This document shows, piece by piece, positions 25,918 to 33,560 of a stretch of 64,000 bases of DNA (its first letter is position 1; the number at the start of each line of letters is the position of its first letter). The DNA is from Sediminicola sp. YIK13 (GTDB taxonomy: Bacteria; Bacteroidota; Bacteroidia; Flavobacteriales; Flavobacteriaceae), in assembly GCF_001430825.1 (NCBI RefSeq), contig NZ_CP010535.1, positions 1,592,501 to 1,656,500 on the forward strand. The letters run 5' to 3'. The position numbers were made by a program, and so were the translations under genes. A model generated the notes under the pieces. The model had not been told where the DNA came from. It saw only the letters and a program-made list of their open reading frames with translations, and ran no database searches.

Positions 25918-27265
25918 GTTTAAAATTTGTTATCCATGTTTTATGTTGCAATGATTCCTTTTGTTCTGTCAAATCTGTATTGGGGTCTATAAAGGTATTA
26001 CTCAATCTTCCATTCAGGGCAACCTGACAATCCACATAAATGGCTATGTCCTTAAAACCATCTTTGGCAAAGTGGTCTTCCAAAAAGTGGGCATACTCCA
26101 AAATAAAATCTGGTTGAAAGGACATTTGCTTTTCTTGAAAAGCGGTCAAAAAATCCGAATTATCAACATAAAACCATTTGCCAGACACACCATCTACAAC
26201 TTTAAATTGGGCATAACCTGATTTTTCCATGAGCATGACCCGCCATGAGAACCGAAACCCTTCTTCTGTCCAAAATAGTTCCCCGGGATAGGCCACGTAT
26301 CTGAAGGGCATCAACAATTGTATCACAAAGAAAAAAACCACAACAAACTTAATGGCATTTACCTTTACCTGAGACTTAGGTAAATATATCCTTTGATTAT
26401 CAAAAAAATGCAAGTTTGTCTTTAGAACCTTACTAAGGTATCCCAGTATCTTCCGGTGCACATCCGAATCAAAGAAGATGAGTGCAGAAACGATCATAAT
26501 ATATGGGAACATTCCAATAGGAAAAAGTACCCTGGTCAGTACGTGAAAAACCACTACCAAAAGAAACGCCAGCGTCCTTGTCCGTTTAAAAAACAATAAA
26601 AACGGAATGGTTAAATCGTAAAGCGCTCCCCCATAACTAAAGGCATAGTGAACCCATTCCAAATGCATGAAATTGCCCAGTAAAGGCGTATCGAACTTGG
26701 AAGGCAACCATATTTTAAGGGGCATGGCATGCAACAGCCAATCTGAATTCAACTTGGCCAAACCGGCGTAGAAATAAACTATTGCCAATAACAATTTAAT
26801 AGAATTGATAGTCCATGCCGGAATATATTGAAATGCCCTTTTGGAGTTTTTATAGGCATCTATGGAATAATAAGCACTGGCAGGAAGAAATATCATTAAA
26901 AAAGACAAGAGGCTAATAAAATAATAGTGGTTCAAATAAGTGGTCTTGTCCATCAATTCAATATAAGTGAAACTTATAAAAAATATGACGATGGCCAATC
27001 TATATTTATACCCTAGGGCCACGAAAACCGCAGCCAAAGCACAGACCGCGAATAGGATATAAGTATAGGGTCCTAGGGGCTTGACCCATTCAAAGCCATA
27101 ATAGGAAAAGAAAAATTTTGGTTCTAGGTACAATTTTTCAATCCAGCCATAACTCCAGAACCGAATAATACTCAACAACATCATGATGCCAAAGAAAATG
27201 CGAAAGACCGCCAAGGGGGCGGCCTCCACAGGCTTAATTAGGTATTGTTGAATTCCGATTCTCAT
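25898..27265 (-). CDS. HTTM/vitamin-K-dependent gamma-carboxylase-like membrane protein
   Basis: A 455-residue membrane protein of the HTTM (VKG carboxylase-like) family. About eight hydrophobic spans occupy residues 15-330, followed by a soluble C-terminal domain. The conserved elements of the family are visible: DKTTYLNHYYFISLLSFLMI (106-125), YFYAGLAKLNSDWL (164-177), whose K171 sits where the catalytic base Lys of GGCX lies, FHVLTRVLFPIGMFPYI (240-256), and FSWRVMLMEK after the last span. In animals the enzyme carboxylates Glu with reduced vitamin K; flavobacteria have menaquinone. Here it is the third gene of the iron unit, 3 bp after imelysin and overlapping the TonB receptor. Substrate unknown. 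Confidence 0.8.
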   Translation of the reverse strand: MRIGIQQYLIKPVEAAPLAVFRIFFGIMMLLSIIRFWSYGWIEKLYLEPKFFFSYYGFEWVKPLGPYTYILFAVCALAAVFVALGYKYRLAIVIFFISFTYIELMDKTTYLNHYYFISLLSFLMIFLPASAYYSIDAYKNSKRAFQYIPAWTINSIKLLLAIVYFYAGLAKLNSDWLLHAMPLKIWLPSKFDTPLLGNFMHLEWVHYAFSYGGALYDLTIPFLLFFKRTRTLAFLLVVVFHVLTRVLFPIGMFPYIMIVSALIFFDSDVHRKILGYLSKVLKTNLHFFDNQRIYLPKSQVKVNAIKFVVVFFFVIQLLMPFRYVAYPGELFWTEEGFRFSWRVMLMEKSGYAQFKVVDGVSGKWFYVDNSDFLTAFQEKQMSFQPDFILEYAHFLEDHFAKDGFKDIAIYVDCQVALNGRLSNTFIDPNTDLTEQKESLQHKTWITNFKHDIKGF

Positions 27266-27268
27266 CTA

Positions 27269-28393
27269 TTAATCACCATCAGCGTCCACAAAATCAATAC
27301 TTATACTCATGGCAGAAACCATATCCACCTTTAATAATGGTACAGCTCTTTGCACCTCATCATAAGCTCTTAACATTGCCGTTGGTGGATTGTTGTTCTC
27401 AATTTCCGCTCTAAAGGAGGAAAGACCACTTACTTGTTCTCTTGCAGTGTTAAACTGAGCATTTATGGCTGCATTTAAATCCTCACCATTCTTTACCCTA
27501 TTCAGCTTATCCAAATAACTGGCCAAGCTTTCACCAGAGGCCGTTGACCCAAAATGTTTTCCGTTAAAAAAGTCTTGAATAGCTGAAAGTCCTTCCAAGA
27601 ATAATTCATTGGAAACATCACTCTTGTAATAGGCTTCCAAATTTTTGGGTAGGGTGCTCCCTGAGAATACTCCTAATGGAATTCCCATTTTACCTGCCCT
27701 AAGGAATTTTTCATAATAAAAAATATAATCATTCACATAGCGATCGACTGATGCTGTGGCGGATGCTCCATCATTGGAAACAAAAACATCCCTATAGCCA
27801 TTTTTCCATCCATCCGAGACTGTAGTGGTCAATGAAGTCATATCCGACAAAACAGCTTCTGTGTACGATAGTAGTCCATTTCCATTGGAGGTCTCAAACT
27901 TCGAGACGATATCGGTATCTGTCTCCGCCAAACCATTGATCAAATAATCCAAAGCAGGAAAGCCCTTGGCATCCCGATTGGAGGAAAGAGTTAGATCATA
28001 GTTTCCAGTAACAACATAATCGTCAATTTTTTGGAAATTTGTAGGGTAGATATTCATATTTAAGCGCAATCCCGAAGTTTCCGCAGGCCCTATCTCGAAC
28101 ATGGACACACGTTGCCACATCTTATAGGTATCAAACCATGCTGCCCTGAAAGCCTCAAGATTCTCCGTAGAACGCTCAGCCTTAAATTTCAAGAATACAT
28201 TGTTAAGATTGGTCATTTCTATATTGAATGCCTCATACGAAGGGATAATTATATTATCTGCCCAATTTGTCAACATAGCTCCCCTATCAAAACTGACCTG
28301 GGTTGGATTTGGATTTTCTAATTCATCAGTACTATCTGAAGAGCAAGCCCAAAACAGGAACAAACCCATGGTCAACAGTATCACTTTCTTCAT
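27269..28393 (-). CDS. Imelysin family lipoprotein (IrpA-like)
   Basis: A 374-residue lipoprotein: lipobox LFWAC with C17 as the modified residue, then an imelysin (peptidase M75) domain of two helical bundles. The segment AFRAAWFDTYKMWQRV is the first conserved helix. The GxHxxE motif that defines the peptidase-like EfeO/IcmP branch reads GFPALD (G144, P146, D149), so the canonical metal His is missing, as is known in some IrpA-type members. Imelysins are iron-regulated cell-envelope proteins implicated in iron uptake. It has its own -7 candidate (28421-28428, minus) and an operator site at 28397-28419. Confidence 0.87.
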   Translation of the reverse strand: MKKVILLTMGLFLFWACSSDSTDELENPNPTQVSFDRGAMLTNWADNIIIPSYEAFNIEMTNLNNVFLKFKAERSTENLEAFRAAWFDTYKMWQRVSMFEIGPAETSGLRLNMNIYPTNFQKIDDYVVTGNYDLTLSSNRDAKGFPALDYLINGLAETDTDIVSKFETSNGNGLLSYTEAVLSDMTSLTTTVSDGWKNGYRDVFVSNDGASATASVDRYVNDYIFYYEKFLRAGKMGIPLGVFSGSTLPKNLEAYYKSDVSNELFLEGLSAIQDFFNGKHFGSTASGESLASYLDKLNRVKNGEDLNAAINAQFNTAREQVSGLSSFRAEIENNNPPTAMLRAYDEVQRAVPLLKVDMVSAMSISIDFVDADGD

Positions 28394-28396
28394 AGC

Positions 28397-28419
28397 TTAT
28401 TTTTATTTATTCTAATTAA
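28397..28419 (-). promoter_or_regulatory. Third operator-like site, before the imelysin gene
   Basis: On the minus strand: TTAATTAGAAT, three bases, T, two bases, AAATAA. It matches the two sites before DUF4856 at 18 of the 18 consensus positions if A/T variation is allowed at positions 4 and 10. It lies between the -7 candidate (28421-28428) and the ATG. Confidence 0.5.
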
Positions 28420-28420
28420 A

Positions 28421-28428
28421 CAAAATTA
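28421..28428 (-). promoter_or_regulatory. Internal -7 element before the imelysin gene
   Basis: TAATTTTG on the minus strand, 28 bases before the ATG at 28393. It suggests that the last four genes can be transcribed without the DUF4856 gene. Confidence 0.4.
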
Positions 28429-28499
28429 CAAAACGAAAATATTCTTGGTTCATTTAAAAGTTGCTTATTTATTAACAATTGGTCGTTGTTGTGCATTAT

Positions 28500-29720
28500 T
28501 TATTCGGCCGCGGCTTCCAGGGTGAATTCAAATCGCTCTGCAATGGCCACGGAAATAGCATCCAAAGTAGCCGCTTTCACGTCCCATAGGCCATTTGGAC
28601 CATCGTCCATTAGGTCTAAAAGGAAAGCATCTACCTCTGCCTTGGTAAAATAAGGGGCATTGCTCAAAGGGTTTCTGGTGAACTGTAGGCTATAAATAAA
28701 CCCGTAACCTTCTGAAAGATCATGAAATGCCGATCCATAGGCGGGAACTTCTTGCGCCAACAGGGGTTTTGCCTGTTGCAAGTAGTATACTGCACGAATA
28801 CCAACTATCTCTGAAATTTTCTTTTTCAAAATTTCGGCCTGTGCGTCGCGTAAATTGTAGTCCCGAGCAACAATGGCCGCCCTACCTAATTTAAAGGCAT
28901 CGAATATGGTCTTGGCGATTCCGGCAAAATCCGAGTCTCCTTCCACTCTTCCGATGTATTTGTTCAAAAAACTATCCGCTCCTAAATCTGCATTTGGATT
29001 GGCCGGATCTGCATTTAGGCCATACACATATCCATACGCTTCATCCCATTTATGCTCCATAGTGGTGTAAGTCTTACCATCCTCTACGGACATCATGTCA
29101 TTATCTGTCCTATTATTTCCTTCGTCCAATACTGCCGGACTCAAATAGTTGTTCAGCGTTTGATCTATCACCAAAGCCCCTATAAGACCCTTAATGACCA
29201 ATTGGTCATATTCCAGACCCAAGGCGTTGATATAGCGGGTAGAGGAACCATCGGCAATTTGACCTGCGACACCTACTGACGCTGGACTGTTCCAATTTGG
29301 AAATACCTCTTCTACCTGCTGGTTGATCCATTTATCAAAATCAGCACGTATCAAGGCTTGATCCGTAGCATTGGTAGAGAAATAATCAACTGAAGCCGCT
29401 GTCTTACTTCTGATATTCTTGTTGGAGGCATTGAGAGCTGCATTCGAAAAATTACTCTCCCCTTCCTGATGTGCGAACATTGCCAATAATGCGGCCGATG
29501 TTTTAGAGGTATTCTTCAGTTCCACACCCAGTTCACCACCCATGGCCAAACGTGTAGACTGTCCGTTAAAATCAACAGTGCTTTCTCCATTTCTTTCGAA
29601 ACTATAGGTAGTTGGGTTATTGATCGTAGAACCGTCATAATCCGTGTTATCGTCATCAGAATCACAAGCAGTAAAGAGGCCTAAAACTACAAAAGACATA
29701 GGGATCAAATATTTTTTCAT
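28500..29720 (-). CDS. DUF4856 lipoprotein, iron-unit first gene
   Basis: A 406-residue lipoprotein (lipobox LFTAC, C19; then an Asp-rich SDDDNTD linker) carrying a DUF4856 domain across most of its length. Segments such as YSFERNGESTVDFNGQSTRLAMGGEL and the helical second half are typical. The family is a Bacteroidota one with no assigned activity, regularly found next to imelysin genes; it probably sits on the periplasmic side or surface and helps metal handling. It is the promoter-proximal gene of the unit, with a near-ideal promoter and two operator-like sites. The 106-bp gap before imelysin holds a second promoter candidate. Confidence 0.82.
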   Translation of the reverse strand: MKKYLIPMSFVVLGLFTACDSDDDNTDYDGSTINNPTTYSFERNGESTVDFNGQSTRLAMGGELGVELKNTSKTSAALLAMFAHQEGESNFSNAALNASNKNIRSKTAASVDYFSTNATDQALIRADFDKWINQQVEEVFPNWNSPASVGVAGQIADGSSTRYINALGLEYDQLVIKGLIGALVIDQTLNNYLSPAVLDEGNNRTDNDMMSVEDGKTYTTMEHKWDEAYGYVYGLNADPANPNADLGADSFLNKYIGRVEGDSDFAGIAKTIFDAFKLGRAAIVARDYNLRDAQAEILKKKISEIVGIRAVYYLQQAKPLLAQEVPAYGSAFHDLSEGYGFIYSLQFTRNPLSNAPYFTKAEVDAFLLDLMDDGPNGLWDVKAATLDAISVAIAERFEFTLEAAAE

Positions 29721-29730
29721 GAAATTGTTC

Positions 29731-29753
29731 TTATTTAGATTGGATTAAAATAA
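29731..29753 (+). promoter_or_regulatory. Operator-like site 1, between promoter and start of the iron unit
   Basis: TTATTTAGATT, three bases, T, two bases, AAATAA, read on the plus strand. The ends TTATTT and AAATAA are symmetrical. It lies just downstream of the predicted transcription start, where a bound repressor would block it. Confidence 0.55.
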
Positions 29754-29763
29754 TATTTGATTG

Positions 29764-29794
29764 CAAATATATGACGTACTTTAATATCCACAAA
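29764..29794 (-). promoter_or_regulatory. Promoter of the iron unit (TTG-N19-TATATTTG)
   Basis: Minus strand: -33 TTTG at 29794-29791 and -7 TATATTTG at 29771-29764, 19 bases apart. This is the best -33/-7 pair in the window. The operator-like sites lie on both sides of it. Confidence 0.7.
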
Positions 29795-29796
29795 GT

Positions 29797-29819
29797 TTAT
29801 TTATACTAAATCTAAATAA
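29797..29819 (-). promoter_or_regulatory. Operator-like site 2, upstream of the iron-unit -33
   Basis: On the minus strand: TTATTTAGATT, three bases, T, two bases, AAATAA. Its first 11 bases are identical to site 1 in inverted orientation. The site begins 3 bases upstream of the -33 element. Confidence 0.55.
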
Positions 29820-29839
29820 AAATCACAATGAATTACATA

Positions 29840-30706
29840 TCAATGATATAGAGAGAAAAGTTCAGATGCTTTATTGTAGGTAGCCTCAAATGTCATCCAA
29901 TTTACCCCCGTATCTGCCTTTTCTTTAGTAAAGTATGACAGCATCTTTTCGGTGGGCATATTTCCTGTCAGTTCATCCTTGGCCATAGGACAGCCCCCAA
30001 AACCTTGAATAGCCCCATCAAATCTTCGGCATCCGGACTTGTAGGCCGCATCTACCTTTTCATGCCATCTGGAAGGAGTGGTGTGCAAATGAGCACCAAA
30101 TTCAATCTCTGGATATTTGGGTATTAAATTAGAAAAAAGGTAGTTGATCACTTCTGGAGTAGAGGAACCTACCGTATCTGATAGGGACAATATCCCAACT
30201 CCCATATCCGCAAGTTTTTCTGTCCACTCCCCTACAATATCTACATCCCAAGGATCTCCGTAAGGGTTTCCAAAACCCATGGAAATATAGGTGACCACTT
30301 CCTTATTGGACGCCTTGGCCAAACTCAGAATCTCTTTTAAGGTGGTAACGGATTCTGCAATGGTTTTATGGGTATTCCTCATTTGGAAGTTTTCGGAAAT
30401 GGAAAAAGGATATCCCAAATAATCTATGGCATCATGCTGACATGCATCCTCAGCTCCCCTCACATTGGCCACAATGGCCAACAACTTACTTTGGGATCTA
30501 CTGAGATCCAGACCTGCCAATACTTCTGCGGTATCCGCCATTTGGGGAATGGCCTTAGGGGATACGAAACTGCCAAAATCGATGGTATCAAAACCACAGC
30601 GCAACAATGCTTGTATATACTTTATTTTGCTCTCTGTAGGAATGAAAGCTTTTATGCCCTGCATGGCATCTCTGGGACATTCTATGATTTTGACCTTTTC
30701 GGACAT
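29840..30706 (-). CDS. Hydroxymethylglutaryl-CoA lyase-like protein
   Basis: A 288-residue aldolase-type TIM-barrel enzyme of the HMG-CoA lyase family. HMG-CoA lyase splits HMG-CoA to acetoacetate and acetyl-CoA in leucine degradation. Seen: ECPRDAMQGIK with the catalytic Arg-Asp pair, SLSDTVGSSTPE, the metal His pair in FGAHLHTTPS, and the catalytic Cys loop GFGGCPMAKDELTGNMPTE. All active-site residues appear present. In Flavobacteriaceae it is usually named hydroxymethylglutaryl-CoA lyase. It lies 32 bp after the LysE-type gene on the same strand. Confidence 0.88.
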   Translation of the reverse strand: MSEKVKIIECPRDAMQGIKAFIPTESKIKYIQALLRCGFDTIDFGSFVSPKAIPQMADTAEVLAGLDLSRSQSKLLAIVANVRGAEDACQHDAIDYLGYPFSISENFQMRNTHKTIAESVTTLKEILSLAKASNKEVVTYISMGFGNPYGDPWDVDIVGEWTEKLADMGVGILSLSDTVGSSTPEVINYLFSNLIPKYPEIEFGAHLHTTPSRWHEKVDAAYKSGCRRFDGAIQGFGGCPMAKDELTGNMPTEKMLSYFTKEKADTGVNWMTFEATYNKASELFSLYH

Positions 30707-30738
30707 GAATATTTTTTATGACGGTTTCAAAATTACTA

Positions 30739-31365
30739 TTATTTATCCGAAAATAAGATATAAACCCCAATACCTACAAATACAAAAATCTGCAACCATT
30801 TTAAAAAATGGCCAACTCCTGAATGTTTGGTGATGTAATCTGAAATTGCACCGGAAAGCAAAGCTATCAATCCAAAAATTATAAATGATACAACCATAAA
30901 CAACAAACCCAATACATAAAATTGAACCACAGTACTCAACTCGTTACTAAATAAAAATCCAGGAAAAAAAGCTAAGAAAAAGATAGTGACCTTAGGATTG
31001 AGAACATTCATTATAAATCCCTTTCTAAACAGCTGTAGCAGACTCTTTTTTGCAAGGTGTGACTCCCCTAAACGAATATCAGGTGCACTTTTGAAAACCA
31101 TAAACGCCAAATAAAACAAATAAAGAGCTCCCAATAATTTAATACTAAAAAATATGGTCTCGCTTTCTTTTATAATTGCCGATACTCCAAAGGCCAATAA
31201 AGTGGTATGTATCAAACAGCCTGAGATCAATCCTGCGACGGTAGCCAACCCAAACTTTTTTCCGTAGGTTATGCTTTGCATTAAAACATAAATATTGTCG
31301 GGACCGGGGGCTATTGCCAGAGCGGCTGTTGCCATTACAAAGGCATATAAAATCTCGTAGTTCAA
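30739..31365 (-). CDS. LysE/RhtB-family amino-acid exporter
   Basis: A 208-residue inner-membrane protein with six hydrophobic spans. The family signature PGPDNIYVLMQSITYGKKFGL (residues about 20-40) is present, followed by GCLIHTTLLAFGVSAII, and a second half with NVLNPKVTIFFLAFFPGF. Members export amino acids or similar small solutes by proton exchange. The compound cannot be read from the sequence. It may be cotranscribed with the lyase gene downstream. The upstream Dabb gene is divergent. Confidence 0.9.
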   Translation of the reverse strand: MNYEILYAFVMATAALAIAPGPDNIYVLMQSITYGKKFGLATVAGLISGCLIHTTLLAFGVSAIIKESETIFFSIKLLGALYLFYLAFMVFKSAPDIRLGESHLAKKSLLQLFRKGFIMNVLNPKVTIFFLAFFPGFLFSNELSTVVQFYVLGLLFMVVSFIIFGLIALLSGAISDYITKHSGVGHFLKWLQIFVFVGIGVYILFSDK

Positions 31366-31439
31366 TCGCTTATTTTATAAATTCCAAAATACGAATTAAG
31401 AAACACAATTGGGGTATTTTTTCTATCTTGATCAAAAAA

Positions 31440-31856
31440 ATGAAAGTTCTATTTACTGTTACCTTTGTAATAATTTCACTAATGCTAGGCCTTACCGCCA
31501 CAACTAAAATGACCCAACCTTTAAAAGCTGACAATATAGAAATACAAGACAGTATTTTAAGACATGTGGTACTTTTCAAATTTAAGGAAGGTACTACCAA
31601 ATCTGAAATAGCAACAGTTGAGGAAGCCTTTAATGCGCTCCCGAACAAAATAAAAGCAATCTATTCCTATGAATGGGGTTTGAACAATAGCCCAGAAGGA
31701 TTAAACAAAGGATTTACACATTGCTATTTACTGACCTTTAAAACAGAGGAGGACCGGGGCATTTATCTTCCCCATCCAGACCATAAAGCATTTGGTGCAA
31801 TTCTTACTCCATATCTTGAAGATGTGCTGGTGGTAGATTATTGGACGCGTCAATAG
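31440..31856 (+). CDS. Secreted Dabb-domain (stress-responsive A/B barrel) protein
   Basis: A 138-residue exported protein. The N-terminal 23 residues from ATG 31440 form a signal peptide (VLFTVTFVIISLMLGLTA); the mature part is a ferredoxin-like alpha/beta barrel of the Dabb family: ILRHVVLFKFKEGTTKSEIATVEEAF, then CYLLTFKTEEDRGIYLPHPDHKAFGAIL. The His in HPDHKAF is a conserved position. Dabb proteins occur in stress responses and as cyclases; the role here is unknown. An earlier in-frame start at 31314 lies over the lysE-like promoter and is not used. Confidence 0.85.
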   Translation: MKVLFTVTFVIISLMLGLTATTKMTQPLKADNIEIQDSILRHVVLFKFKEGTTKSEIATVEEAFNALPNKIKAIYSYEWGLNNSPEGLNKGFTHCYLLTFKTEEDRGIYLPHPDHKAFGAILTPYLEDVLVVDYWTRQ

Positions 31857-31866
31857 GCCTTTCGCA

Positions 31867-32907
31867 CTATAGTTGTGACTTTAAGATTGCCTTATTAATT
31901 TTCTTTGCCAGACCAGGGCCTTCATAGACAAAACCAGTCCAAACTTGAATAAGATCTGCGCCTGCAGCCAATTTTTCTAGGGCGTCTTCCCCCGAATGAA
32001 TCCCTCCTACCCCGATAATTGGAAAGGCCTTGTTGCTTTTCTCGGAAAGAAATCGGATTACTTCCGTGCTCCTATTGGTCAATGGCTTACCGCTTAGCCC
32101 ACCCATTTCCTCAGTAAGGGTAAGGTGCGATTTTAAATTTTCTCTTCCAATGGTCGTATTGGTAGCTATAATCCCGTCAATTTTGGTATCGGCAACTATC
32201 TCTATGATATCCAATAACTGGCTATCTGTTAGATCTGGTGCTATTTTTAAAAGAATAGGTTTTTCCTTTACTTCCTTTTTTAACGCCAATTTAGAATTCT
32301 CTTTCTTTAATTCTTTTAACAAAGCAGTCAATGGTTCTTTATCCTGTAATTCCCTTAACCCAGGAGTATTTGGGGAACTCACATTTACAACAAAATAGTC
32401 AACGTAATCAAAAAGGGCATCAAAACAAATTAGGTAATCTTTAACCGCTTCCTTATTTGGGGTTACCTTGTTTTTTCCAATATTACCGCCTATAAGCACC
32501 TTATGCTCCTTCTTTAATTGTTCCACAGCATCAAAGACGCCGAGGTTGTTAAATCCCATTCTATTGATAATAGCCTTATCATCTGTGAGTCGAAACAGTC
32601 TTTTCTTAGGGTTGCCTTCCTGAGGTTTAGGAGTCAATGTACCTATTTCCACAAAGCCAAAGCCGAAATTTGCCAGTTCATTGTAGAGCACGGCATTCTT
32701 ATCGAAGCCTGCTGCCAACCCAACAGGGTTTTTAAATTTCAAACCAAAAACTTCCCGTTCCAATCTTGGATCTTCCAAAACATATAATGATCTGAACAAC
32801 CCAGAAAAACCAAGTTTGGAAAATAACTTGATCATAGAGAATGAAAAATGATGAACCATTTCGGGATCAAAAAGAAAAAATAAGGGTCTAAGAATAAGCT
32901 TGTACAT
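31867..32907 (-). CDS. pyrD: Dihydroorotate dehydrogenase (quinone), class 2
   Basis: Membrane-associated FMN enzyme that oxidises dihydroorotate to orotate in pyrimidine synthesis and passes electrons to menaquinone. The 346-residue protein has the class 2 N-terminal membrane-binding helices ([18 protein letters not shown]), [15 protein letters not shown], the catalytic Ser in [16 protein letters not shown], and the FMN-phosphate loop [16 protein letters not shown]. Length and motifs are normal. It is convergent with the Dabb gene, 10 bp apart. Confidence 0.95.
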   Translation of the reverse strand: MYKLILRPLFFLFDPEMVHHFSFSMIKLFSKLGFSGLFRSLYVLEDPRLEREVFGLKFKNPVGLAAGFDKNAVLYNELANFGFGFVEIGTLTPKPQEGNPKKRLFRLTDDKAIINRMGFNNLGVFDAVEQLKKEHKVLIGGNIGKNKVTPNKEAVKDYLICFDALFDYVDYFVVNVSSPNTPGLRELQDKEPLTALLKELKKENSKLALKKEVKEKPILLKIAPDLTDSQLLDIIEIVADTKIDGIIATNTTIGRENLKSHLTLTEEMGGLSGKPLTNRSTEVIRFLSEKSNKAFPIIGVGGIHSGEDALEKLAAGADLIQVWTGFVYEGPGLAKKINKAILKSQL

Positions 32908-32993
32908 GAATTCCTTTAAAATTTTAACAAAAATACAAACTCATAACTTCTAGTAAGTGGTATCACCACTAAATTATTAACATCTAGAAAAAG

Positions 32994-33413
32994 TTATTCA
33001 GGAATAGGTTCAATTTTCAAAGGTGTCCTTACCGCCTCGTGGCACAACTCGACATATCTTTGGAATTGTTTCTGGTTAAAAAAAGCTAAAAGCCTTTGAT
33101 CATATGATCTGGAAATTTGAACTATTTTACTTTCAAGGACCTTAAATTTCACTGCCAGTTCGGTCAATTCCTCAGGTGTGCCTTGTGGATGGGTCTCTAA
33201 CAGCTTTTTGATCTCCCCCTCCAATGGCGAGGTCTCCATGTCTAGCTCAGACCTTAGCTCATTCATTTTTGCAACCTGGTCTTCTTTCAATTGAAAAACT
33301 TGGATAATGGTCTCTGCGTCCCTTCCTCCAATGCCCAAAGTACATTCTTGGGCGATTCCAAGACTGCACAGGAAAAATAATAGTAACAATGCCATTCCTT
33401 CTCTTAGCCACAT
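32994..33413 (-). CDS. Secreted Spy/CpxP-like helical protein
   Basis: A 139-residue exported protein with an N-terminal hydrophobic signal segment (MALLLLFFLCSLGIAQ), Cys pairs in the mature N-terminus, and a helical remainder with long charged helices (QLKEDQVAKMNELRSELDMETSPLEGEIKKLLE), which resembles the periplasmic heavy-metal-sensing/Spy-CpxP chaperone family. LTxxQ repeats are absent, so the assignment is tentative. Two ATGs are possible (33413 or 33395); the later one gives a tighter signal peptide. The 5' end lies in a 7-bp inverted repeat (33413-33419 / 33446-33452). Confidence 0.5.
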   Translation of the reverse strand: MWLREGMALLLLFFLCSLGIAQECTLGIGGRDAETIIQVFQLKEDQVAKMNELRSELDMETSPLEGEIKKLLETHPQGTPEELTELAVKFKVLESKIVQISRSYDQRLLAFFNQKQFQRYVELCHEAVRTPLKIEPIPE

Positions 33414-33506
33414 ATCTTAAGTATTGCTCAACTGGTTTAAAATGCTAAGATATAAACAGAATTCCATAGTTAAGTCTCGATTCCAACTAAATGATTCTCA
33501 AGTTGG

Positions 33507-33540
33507 CATAAAAAAGGGCCACTTTTTGAAGTGACCCTTA
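33507..33540 (-). terminator. Terminator after the orphan TonB receptor
   Basis: AAAGGGCCACTT, loop, AAGTGACCCTT with one mismatched pair; a run of T follows on the minus strand. Confidence 0.75.
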
Positions 33541-33560
33541 GTACTAATGCCTATTATTTT

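Noticed and set aside
25898-27265. HTTM name read as evidence of recent horizontal transfer
   Set aside because: The gene overlaps its neighbour and has the same base composition; the operon is typical of the group.
33413-33452. 7-bp inverted repeat covering the start of the Spy-like gene as an RNA switch
   Set aside because: The stem is short and AT-rich with a 26-base loop, and the true start is uncertain.
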